Origin: Hyphomicrobiales bacterium
GTDB taxonomy: Bacteria; Pseudomonadota; Alphaproteobacteria; Rhizobiales; Xanthobacteraceae
DNA: 6,295 bases
Assembly: GCA_003133345.1 (NCBI GenBank)
Contig: PKXB01000193.1
Coordinates: 9,603-15,897 of the forward strand
Reading direction: 5' to 3'
Part shown: positions 1-4,846 of the stretch, one piece after another
How positions within the stretch are numbered: position 1 is the first letter of the stretch
Layout of the letters: every line of letters begins with the position of its first letter
Program-made: the position numbers and the translations under genes
Notes under the pieces: model-generated
What the model was told of the DNA's origin: nothing
What the model saw: the letters and a program-made list of their open reading frames with translations, nothing else
Databases searched by the model: none

Positions 1-61
1 CGGCGCAATTTCTAAATTCGCCGCTTCTGACGGTTTTATATGCCATTTGGAAGGACTGATC

Positions 62-343
62 ATGCACGCCAACGACCCGGCCGTCATATTCCTTCTGATT
101 CTCATCATCGGCATCGTAGCCGGCTTTCTCTTCGACCGGCTGCTTGGACCGTCCTGGCTCGCGCGCCAGTTCTCCGGATCGAGCCGCGGCATCGTCACCA
201 GTGCAATCGTGGGTGTCGCCGGAGCGTTCGTCGGCTATCACATCGCTGCACTGCTTGTGCTCGGTGGCGGCTTGCTAACGCTCATCATTGCAGCGGCGGC
301 TGGCGCCGCTGTGGTGCTGTTCGTTTGGCGAATGGCCAAATAA
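62..343 (+). CDS. GlsB/YeaQ/YmgE-type small membrane protein
   Basis: Encodes 93 residues, almost entirely hydrophobic and glycine/alanine-rich, with three likely membrane segments at about residues 7-25, 41-66 and 68-89 and a short basic C-terminus (WRMAK). The glycine-rich middle segment beginning GIVTSAIVGVAGAFVG is typical of the GlsB/YeaQ/YmgE (transglycosylase-associated) family of inner-membrane proteins of about 80-100 residues. These are often stress-induced, but their molecular role is not established. The ATG at 62 is chosen because GGAAGGA (49-55) sits 6 nt upstream; a TTG at 47 in the same frame would swallow this site. Its promoter lies outside or at the edge of the window: I see no EcfG-type box in bases 1-61. 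A 5-bp hairpin (349-362) follows the stop but has no T-run. Confidence 0.85.
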   Translation: MHANDPAVIFLLILIIGIVAGFLFDRLLGPSWLARQFSGSSRGIVTSAIVGVAGAFVGYHIAALLVLGGGLLTLIIAAAAGAAVVLFVWRMAK

Positions 344-406
344 TACACGCCGCTTACGCGGCTAAATCAGCGTGGCGTCGTCGTCACTTTAGTCGGTTCA
401 TGGCAC

Positions 407-445
407 AAAGCGGACGTGCCGGGCGCGCTTATCGATGTCCGCTTT
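407..445. repeat. 9-bp inverted repeat AAAGCGGAC / GTCCGCTTT
   Basis: AAAGCGGAC at 407-415 is perfectly inverted as GTCCGCTTT at 437-445, with 21 bases between. The 11-mer AAAGCGGACGT recurs in direct orientation at 1305-1315, where its core forms a shorter inverted repeat with CCGCTT at 1291-1296. It lies in intergenic DNA and resembles dispersed non-coding repeats that I recall from Bradyrhizobium-type genomes. That recollection is the weak part; the repeats themselves are visible. Function unknown; a relic of a small repeat family is most likely. Confidence 0.5.
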
Positions 446-501
446 CGACATAAGAGCAGACATCAAGATTTGAGGCTTTCACGTCAACTTCTATCCCATT
501 T

Positions 502-555
502 CGAACAACCGCAGGGAACCGCCATGACTTCCGCGCGTTTCCCTGGGTTGCTTCG
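502..555 (+). repeat. Imperfect long hairpin overlapping the EcfG promoter
   Basis: CGAACAACC (502-510) pairs with GGTTG plus TTCG (546-550, 552-555), and CAGGGAA (512-518) pairs with TTCCCTG (539-545). CGC (520-522) can pair with GCG (535-537). One-base bulges fall at 511 and 551 and a mismatch at 519/538. The dyad overlaps both promoter elements of the 69-residue protein gene, so it may be an operator-like feature or a by-product of the promoter sequence. Only its proximal part could be transcribed from that promoter. Confidence 0.45.
515..539 (+). promoter_or_regulatory. EcfG (general stress sigma factor) promoter for 593-897
   Basis: GGAAC at 515-519 and CGTT at 536-539 are separated by exactly 16 bases, a full match to the alphaproteobacterial EcfG consensus GGAAC-N16/17-CGTT. 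Transcription would start at about 546-549, leaving a 5' leader of about 45 nt before the ATG at 593. In this clade EcfG is released from NepR by phosphorylated PhyR during general stress, so the downstream small membrane protein is predicted to be stress-induced. The same motif with the same spacing occurs again at 1065. Confidence 0.75.
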
Positions 556-592
556 ATGATTTGCACAATAGAATCAAAAGAGGAATGAGTGC

Positions 593-802
593 ATGCGCCT
601 ATTACTCGGAATTATTCTTGGAGTCTTTCTGACGGTTGGATTCGCGTACATGTATGACGCGTCGACAACCCGTCCTTCCGAACCGACGGCTCAGGCCACA
701 GTCGAGCAGCGGCCGATGGTGAACTGGGACGTTGTCAGCGGGAACTGGCAGGGTTGGTCCCTAAACGTGCGTAACACTTGGAATAAGCTAGCCGCACGCT
801 AG
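593..802 (+). CDS. Small single-pass membrane protein, predicted stress-induced
   Basis: Encodes 69 residues. Residues 1-20 form one hydrophobic helix after MR (LLLGIILGVFLTVGFAYMY). A Thr/Pro/Ser/Ala-rich linker (about 24-40) follows, then a tryptophan-rich amphipathic tail with W at 45, 52, 55 and 63 (MVNWDVVSGNWQGW, then NTWNKL). The helix is either an uncleaved anchor or a signal peptide, placing the tail in the periplasm. I recognise the layout from uncharacterised proteins of Bradyrhizobium-type bacteria and know no function. The start is supported by AAAAGAGGA (576-584) 8 nt upstream. It sits behind a consensus EcfG promoter and is followed 5 nt later by another small hydrophobic ORF. 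Confidence 0.8.
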   Translation: MRLLLGIILGVFLTVGFAYMYDASTTRPSEPTAQATVEQRPMVNWDVVSGNWQGWSLNVRNTWNKLAAR

Positions 803-807
803 AAATT

Positions 808-897
808 ATGAGCGATCATACCACAACCAAAATATTTGGATGGTCTTTGTCGGGCGCGATGTTGATCATGCTCATCCTCAACGCCATTTCCGCTTAG
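808..897 (+). CDS. 29-residue hydrophobic mini-protein
   Basis: A 29-codon frame, MSDHTTTKIFGWSLSGAM followed by LIMLILNAISA. It has a short polar N-terminus and one hydrophobic stretch from about residue 10 to 27, the build of a single-pass membrane peptide. It begins 5 nt after the stop of the 69-residue protein gene, so it would share its EcfG-driven mRNA and could be translated by coupling. No good Shine-Dalgarno precedes it (CTAGAAATT), which is the main doubt. The composition (Lys-Ile-Phe-Gly-Trp, then continuous hydrophobics and a small-residue end) looks like a real membrane peptide rather than a random frame. Function unknown. Confidence 0.45.
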   Translation: MSDHTTTKIFGWSLSGAMLIMLILNAISA

Positions 898-976
898 GCC
901 GCTTCAATCGACGGCTTAGTCCTGGCCTGTTTCGACCCGCAGCCGCGCACGATGTAGGAGCCGATGTGACATCTTC

Positions 977-995
977 GTGGGCGGGTCCCGCCCAC
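977..995. repeat. GC-rich palindrome, possible mRNA 3'-end hairpin
   Basis: GTGGGCGGG-T-CCCGCCCAC is a perfect 9+1+9 dyad; as RNA it would form an 8-bp stem with a 3-nt loop or a 7-bp stem with a 5-nt loop. It lies 80 nt after the 29-codon ORF and has no T-run on either side. A stabilising or Rho-assisted 3' end for the small-protein mRNA is plausible, and a protein-binding site cannot be excluded. Confidence 0.45.
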
Positions 996-1064
996 TCTCG
1001 CAGTGCAATCGATTAGGTGTTGGCCGATTTTGACGCCCGGCGGCCGAATTTGCCTTTTGCGTGA

Positions 1065-1089
1065 GGAACAAGTTCTGTACTCGTCCGTT
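1065..1089 (+). promoter_or_regulatory. Second EcfG-type promoter, facing a non-coding RNA
   Basis: GGAAC at 1065-1069 and CGTT at 1086-1089 have a 16-base spacer, the same geometry as the site at 515-539. Initiation is expected at about 1096-1099. Downstream there is no ORF of useful length: the first ATG (1093) gives 8 codons. There is instead a compact run of hairpins that ends in an intrinsic terminator at 1193-1219. Confidence 0.7.
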
Positions 1090-1096
1090 GTGATGG

Positions 1097-1220
1097 TGAG
1101 CTTCGTCTTTGCCGAATAGCGTGGGGCAACTACTCTTGCTACGGCATAGGCTGGTCCTACTCGGACCTCTTTTCTCGTAGGATCTAATGCTTGAGGCCGC
1201 CTCAGTTGGCGGCCTCTTTC
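1097..1220 (+). ncRNA. Candidate general-stress small RNA, about 125 nt
   Basis: Between the EcfG-type promoter and a strong terminator the sequence folds into tandem hairpins. Hairpin 1: TGCCG-AA-TAGC (1110-1120) pairs with GCTA-CGGCA (1138-1146), nine pairs with a 2-nt bulge and a 17-nt loop. Hairpin 2: GGTCCTAC (1153-1160) pairs with GTAGGATC (1177-1184), eight pairs including one G-U, with a 16-nt pyrimidine-rich loop containing CCTCTTTTCTC. Hairpin 3 is the terminator. An unpaired loop of this composition could act as an anti-Shine-Dalgarno seed. The layout recalls GsrN, the sigma-T-controlled stress sRNA of Caulobacter, but I claim analogy only. The 5' end is inferred from promoter geometry and could be off by a few bases. 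No known Rfam family is recognised. Confidence 0.6.
1193..1219 (+). terminator. Rho-independent terminator of the candidate sRNA
   Basis: GAGGCCGCC (1193-1201), loop TCAGTT, then GGCGGCCTC (1208-1216): a perfect 9-bp GC-rich stem followed by TTTCGTT. The T-rich side lies only on the + strand, so it ends rightward transcription. No protein gene ends nearby, so its natural client is the transcript starting near 1097. Confidence 0.8.
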
Positions 1221-1357
1221 GTTGCTTCGAACGACAGGCGCGATGTCCGCAAGGGCACTAAGGCGACATAGGGTGGCATAGAAATAAAGACCGCTTCCGA
1301 ATCCAAAGCGGACGTCGGATTTCGCACTTGACCAGTGCCGGTTTACGAGCCCACCTC

Positions 1358-1399
1358 TTAATCAATCCGCCCAACCGAAAACCGCCGCCCCGGCACGCT
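1358..1399 (-). pseudogene. Relic of the 3' end of a second SDR gene
   Basis: On the minus strand this encodes SVPGRRFSVGRID followed by TAA, against SVPERRFSGGRID followed by TAG at the end of the SDR gene at 4847: 11 of 13 residues. At DNA level 1359-1399 matches 4848-4888 at 33 of 41 positions without gaps. Reading upstream on the minus strand, homology stops after the serine and a stop codon appears within a few codons, so only the tail survives. It is most simply the remnant of a paralogous SDR gene that once lay here, next to the Bug gene. It is not expressed as a protein. Confidence 0.6.
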
Positions 1400-1482
1400 T
1401 CCGCTTTAGACTCATAGGGAACTTTCGCTTTATCCAAGGGTAAGCTTGCAACGAGGCTCGCTCCCGATCGAAGGAGGAAACA

Positions 1483-2454
1483 ATGATAAAACGGTCCGTA
1501 ATTTTCGCCGCTTCCATTCTTGTTTGCGCATTCGCTGCGCCGGCGGCACGCGCGGAGTGGCCGGATCATCCCATCCGCTGGGTCGTGGGGTTCGGGCCCG
1601 GCGGCGCCAATGACCTGATCGCTCGATTTGCGGCCGAGGGCGTCGGAAAGCGCCTCGGGCAGACGATTGTCATCGAAAATCGGCCGGGCGCCGGCGCGGT
1701 GATCGGTACCGCGTTCGTCGCTCATTCCGCGCCCGACGGCTACACCTTTCTGGTCGGCGCGGCGAGTACCATCACCAACAGCCTGCTGCTGAAAGATCTT
1801 CCCTATGCCGATTCCGATCTGGTGCCGGTCGGCATGATCGCGGTCGCGCCGTCGACCATCATTGTGCATCCGAGCGTGCCTGCGAATAACATGGCCGAGT
1901 TCATCGCCTGGGCCAAAGCGCAAGGCGGTAAAGGCGTCAACTGGTCCACGGCTGGCAACGGCAGCACGCCAGAATTCGTGGCCGAGATGATCAAGGAGGC
2001 GACCGGCGTCTCCTTCACGATCATCCCTTACAAAAGCGGCGGCGACGGGGTGAACGCCGTGCTGGCGAACGATGTCTCGGCGACGTCCGAGGCGAGCATC
2101 GTCGTGCTGCCCAAGATCAAGGCCGGATTGTTGAAGGCGATCGCGACGACCTACATAAAGCGCATCAGCATCTATCCCTCCATCACGACCACGGCGGAGC
2201 AGGGCTATCCGAGCGTGCAGATCGGCCACTGGGCGGGTCTCTATGCGCCGCGCGGCACGCCGGAGCCGATCATCCAACGGATGAATGCCGAGTTGCAGGC
2301 GGCGCTCAAGACTCCCGAGGTGCAAGACAAGCTCACCAAAACCGGCATTGAACCTGCCGGCGGCTCGGTTGCGGATTTTGTCGCCTTCATGAAGACGGAG
2401 CGGCAGCGCCTCAGCGATCTCGCGGCGAAGATGAAGGTCACTAAAGAGAAGTAA
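1483..2454 (+). CDS. Bug/TctC-type tripartite tricarboxylate transporter substrate-binding protein
   Basis: Encodes 323 residues, the usual length for the Bug family of periplasmic solute receptors. A Sec signal peptide (K3-R4, hydrophobic 6-19) has a probable cleavage after ARA at 24, giving mature EWPDHPIRW. Two family loops are clear: PIRWVVGFGPGGANDLIAR (30-48) and ENRPGAGAVIG (65-75) leading to APDGYTF (83-89), which shape the carboxylate-binding cleft. Start is fixed by AAGGAGG (1471-1477) 5 nt before the ATG. The ligand is not predictable; family members bind citrate, other carboxylates, amino acids or nicotinate-type compounds. No TctA/TctB membrane genes are in the window, so it is an orphan receptor here, common in genomes where this family has expanded. 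It converges on the PrpD-like gene with a 26-bp gap. Confidence 0.92.
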   Translation: MIKRSVIFAASILVCAFAAPAARAEWPDHPIRWVVGFGPGGANDLIARFAAEGVGKRLGQTIVIENRPGAGAVIGTAFVAHSAPDGYTFLVGAASTITNSLLLKDLPYADSDLVPVGMIAVAPSTIIVHPSVPANNMAEFIAWAKAQGGKGVNWSTAGNGSTPEFVAEMIKEATGVSFTIIPYKSGGDGVNAVLANDVSATSEASIVVLPKIKAGLLKAIATTYIKRISIYPSITTTAEQGYPSVQIGHWAGLYAPRGTPEPIIQRMNAELQAALKTPEVQDKLTKTGIEPAGGSVADFVAFMKTERQRLSDLAAKMKVTKEK

Positions 2455-2473
2455 GCCGCGGGCGATAGCCACT

Positions 2474-2490
2474 GAACGGGTCAACCGTTC
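2474..2490. terminator. Weak hairpin between convergent genes
   Basis: GAACGG (2474-2479), loop GTCAA, CCGTTC (2485-2490): a perfect 6-bp stem spanning the stop codon of the minus-strand PrpD-like gene, 20 bp after the Bug stop. No T-run follows on either strand, so any terminator role, possibly two-way, is weak inference. Confidence 0.3.
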
Positions 2491-3875
2491 GCCAAGGCCT
2501 GGGCAATCTGCTCGGCCCGCGCAAGCTTTTCAGCGCCGAGCAAGAGGTTGACGACTTCGTCCGCCCTGGCGTCGCTGACCACATGCGTCGCGAGTTTCTT
2601 GAACTTGCCCACGATTTCGGCTTGCGATGCGAAGCTGATTTCGCTGCCACGCGCCGCCTCGACGATTTGCTCGAGTGATACGCCATTCTTCAGATGCACT
2701 TCGACGCGCACCATGTGCCGGCAGTTCGCGCCGCGGGCGGTGATCGCCGGGTCATGCAGCACGCTTACTTTTTTCGATAATTCAATCCGCCGCTGGTCGT
2801 CGACGGCCGCGTCAGTGAACTGATCGACGAACACGTCGCCTTCGAGCAGCAAAGTGGCGACGCAGAATGGCAGATTCAATTGGGCCGATACCAGGCCCTG
2901 CGGCTTATAGGGCCAGCCGACGTGTTCGACCGTCACCTGCGATCCATGCACGACGATCGAGGTGATATCGTCCGCACCGAAGGGTGTCTTATTTTGCATG
3001 TTTCGGATGGCATCGAGCGTCGTGTGGTTGCTGCCGACGCAAGAATAGAATTTCAGCGAAATGCGCATGGTTTCCCACGCACGGCCGAGCTCCCACGACA
3101 GCTCATCGAGATTGAAGCGGTCGTTCGAGCGCGAGAACGTCGAACAGAAGCCGCCGTAGGGAGATTCAAAAATGTCGACGATTCCAGTGAAGCCGGCTTG
3201 CGCGAGCAGCGCGCCATAAAGCCCGCTCTGCGCCGCGCGTCCAGCATGCATTCGTTTGACCATGGCGCCGTATTGCGCGGCCATCAGCCCTGACGATTGG
3301 GTGCCGGCGATGCCGAGGGCGTGCACGGCCTGTTCGCTGGACAGGCGCAATGCGGCTGCCGCGCCCGCCACGGCGGAAAACACCCCGACGGTCGCGCCGG
3401 AGTGCCAGCCTTGCCCGATATGCTGCGGGCCCATGCATTTGCCGACGCGCGGACCGATCTCATAGCCGGCCACGGCGGACGTGAGGAAATCGCGGCCGCT
3501 GAGACCGGGGCGAATTTCCGTGACCGCCAGCAGCGGCGGCAATGTGACCGCACCGACGTGCAGGACGCCCTGGCGATGCACATCGTCGAGTTCGAAGCTT
3601 TGAATGAGGGTGCCATTGACCAACGCGGCATGCGGCGCAGATAAAAGTTCCGGCGTTCCCCACACGCGGCAGGCTTTTGTGACGTCAAGCCCGGCGAGCG
3701 TCGCCCGCAAAATCCGGCTCCATTCGAGCGCGCTGCCGTAGAGTGCGCAACCCAGCGAATCCAGAATCAACAGTTTGATGCGCTCAATGACTTCATTCGG
3801 AATATCGTCGTAGCTGAGCTGCGAGATGAATTGCGCGATGGCGCGGGTGTGCGGATTGTCGCTTGAACCTGACAT
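2481..3875 (-). CDS. MmgE/PrpD family protein (2-methylcitrate dehydratase-like)
   Basis: Encodes 464 residues, full length for the MmgE/PrpD family, which includes 2-methylcitrate dehydratase, cis-aconitate decarboxylase and other enzymes acting on di/tricarboxylates. Recognisable blocks are the N-terminal helical IAQFISQLSYDDIPNEVIER (14-33), ALVNGTLIQSFELDDVH (84-100), LHVGAVTLPPLLAV (105-118, family H at 106), GWHSGATVGVFSAVAGAAAAL (156-176), KRMHAGRAAQSGLYGALLA (207-225, conserved K-x2-HAGRAA), KFYSCVGSNHTTLDAI (275-290) and the SAQLNLPFCVA block (330-340). ATG 3875 has a weak GGA about 8 nt upstream and lies 17 nt after the lyase stop, so the two are co-transcribed. Paired with an isocitrate lyase-type enzyme it probably processes a methylcitrate-like acid, but the exact reaction is undetermined. 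Confidence 0.88.
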   Translation of the reverse strand: MSGSSDNPHTRAIAQFISQLSYDDIPNEVIERIKLLILDSLGCALYGSALEWSRILRATLAGLDVTKACRVWGTPELLSAPHAALVNGTLIQSFELDDVHRQGVLHVGAVTLPPLLAVTEIRPGLSGRDFLTSAVAGYEIGPRVGKCMGPQHIGQGWHSGATVGVFSAVAGAAAALRLSSEQAVHALGIAGTQSSGLMAAQYGAMVKRMHAGRAAQSGLYGALLAQAGFTGIVDIFESPYGGFCSTFSRSNDRFNLDELSWELGRAWETMRISLKFYSCVGSNHTTLDAIRNMQNKTPFGADDITSIVVHGSQVTVEHVGWPYKPQGLVSAQLNLPFCVATLLLEGDVFVDQFTDAAVDDQRRIELSKKVSVLHDPAITARGANCRHMVRVEVHLKNGVSLEQIVEAARGSEISFASQAEIVGKFKKLATHVVSDARADEVVNLLLGAEKLARAEQIAQALANG

Positions 3876-3892
3876 GAGTGATTTCCATCAGC

Positions 3893-4783
3893 TCATAAGT
3901 ATTTTTTTTCGAGATCGTCGAAGCGCGGCTTGCAAACCAATCGCTGTCGCTCCTCGAGGCTGGCGAGTTCACCGGAAATACCGTCAAGCGAGCCGTGTGC
4001 TTTGAGGTGGCCGAGAACCTTTTGCATTCCGGCGATCGATGCCTGCAGCGCCGCGTTGGCGTAGAGGATCATGGAGAACCCCATTTTCCCCAGCTCATCG
4101 AGGCCGATCATCGGCGTCAAGCCGCCGGCAACGATATTGATCAATTGAGGGACGGCCAGACGCTTGGGAATTTCCGCAATCTGCTCCTTGGTTCGCGGCG
4201 CTTCGACAAATGTCATATCCGCGCCGGCTTCGATATAGGCGGCCGCGCGCTCCATGGCGTCCTCGAAGCCGTTGCTGGCGATCGCATCGGTGCGCGCGAT
4301 GATGACGAGATCGGGATCGATGCGGGCATCGACTGCGGCGTGAATTTTCTGCACCATATCGGCACGCCCGATCACGCTCTTGCCGGAAAAATGTCCGCAG
4401 CGCTTGGGAAAATCCTGGTCCTCGAGCTGAATGGCATTGGCCCCGCTGCGCTCAAGCACCTGGATCGTGCGGGCCACGTTGATCGGATTGCCGAAGCCGG
4501 TGTCCGCATCGACGATCAGGGGCAGCGCGACCACATCGCGCGTCGCGCTGACGTGGCTGGCCAGTTCGGTCAGCGTGATCAGGCCGATATCCGGCACACC
4601 GAGAAATGTATTGGTGACGCCGGCGCCAGTAACATAAATCGCTTGGAACCCGATATCCTCGATGACGCGCGCTGCAAGTGCGTTAGCCGCACCCGGCAAA
4701 AGAACGGCTTTTCGCTGACTCATGATGTCGCGAAGCCGTCGATTGCAATTTTGTTTCATCACCGTTTCTTTCATGATCGCCAT
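3893..4783 (-). CDS. Isocitrate lyase/PEP mutase superfamily C-C lyase
   Basis: Encodes up to 296 residues, a TIM-barrel enzyme cleaving C-C bonds of 2-hydroxy (alkyl) di/tricarboxylates with Mg2+. Visible active-site blocks are GVPD (62-65), the metal-binding DAD (92-94) in VDADTGFGN, the lyase signature KRCGH (127-131, catalytic Cys129), IIARTDA (161-167, Arg164) and VEAP (193-196, Glu194). The cysteine argues for a true lyase, not a PEP mutase. In place of the NMTEFG of classical methylisocitrate lyase it has NIVAGGLTP (216-224), closer to the GG-TP form of dimethylmalate lyase/oxaloacetate hydrolase relatives, so the substrate may be a shorter alkylmalate. Start is uncertain: ATGs at 4783, 4774 and 4759 all lack a good Shine-Dalgarno, and homologues often start near the third. 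It lies between the broken SDR and the PrpD-like gene in one operon. Confidence 0.88.
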   Translation of the reverse strand: MAIMKETVMKQNCNRRLRDIMSQRKAVLLPGAANALAARVIEDIGFQAIYVTGAGVTNTFLGVPDIGLITLTELASHVSATRDVVALPLIVDADTGFGNPINVARTIQVLERSGANAIQLEDQDFPKRCGHFSGKSVIGRADMVQKIHAAVDARIDPDLVIIARTDAIASNGFEDAMERAAAYIEAGADMTFVEAPRTKEQIAEIPKRLAVPQLINIVAGGLTPMIGLDELGKMGFSMILYANAALQASIAGMQKVLGHLKAHGSLDGISGELASLEERQRLVCKPRFDDLEKKYL

Positions 4784-4846
4784 TAAGGGACGGCAGCCTT
4801 ATCATTTCTGGTTTTGAGACCGTTGTTGCTATGCTGCGTTCGCCGC

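Larger units (their letters stand above)
898..1482. other. 585-bp intergenic region: RNA gene, palindrome, SDR relic
   Basis: No convincing protein gene lies here. From left to right it holds a 19-bp GC palindrome (977-995), an EcfG-type promoter (1065-1089), a structured RNA ending in an intrinsic terminator (about 1097-1220), a copy of the AAAGCGGACGT repeat (1305-1315), a relic of an SDR 3' end (1358-1399) and the ribosome binding site of the Bug gene (1471-1477). I see no clear housekeeping promoter for the Bug gene, and nothing further in 1221-1290 or 1400-1470. Confidence 0.6.

Noticed and set aside
349..362. GCCGC-TTAC-GCGGC hairpin as terminator of the GlsB-type gene
   Set aside because: Only a 5-bp stem with no T-run; too weak to call as a terminator.
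1093..1119. 8-codon ORF at the start of the candidate sRNA
   Set aside because: Its ATG is at or before the predicted transcription start, it has no Shine-Dalgarno, and it runs into hairpin 1; a leader peptide is not supported.
1187..1261. 24-codon ORF over the sRNA terminator
   Set aside because: It starts inside the RNA with no ribosome binding site and reads through the terminator hairpin.
1418..1422. GGAAC upstream of the Bug gene as a third EcfG promoter
   Set aside because: No CGTT at 16 or 17 bases downstream.
1258..2484. Long open frame on the minus strand opposite the Bug gene (408 codons)
   Set aside because: It is antisense to a well-supported signal-peptide-bearing receptor, is Arg/His/Asp/Gly-rich as expected of a GC-rich shadow frame, and runs across the SDR relic and non-coding DNA.
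2880..3293. Open + strand frame opposite the PrpD-like gene (137 codons)
   Set aside because: Shadow frame inside a gene with clear family motifs.
3995..4786. Open frame of 263 codons on the + strand opposite the lyase
   Set aside because: It mirrors the lyase gene in the complementary frame, is rich in Asp/Arg/His/Gly, matches no family I know, and has no ribosome binding site.
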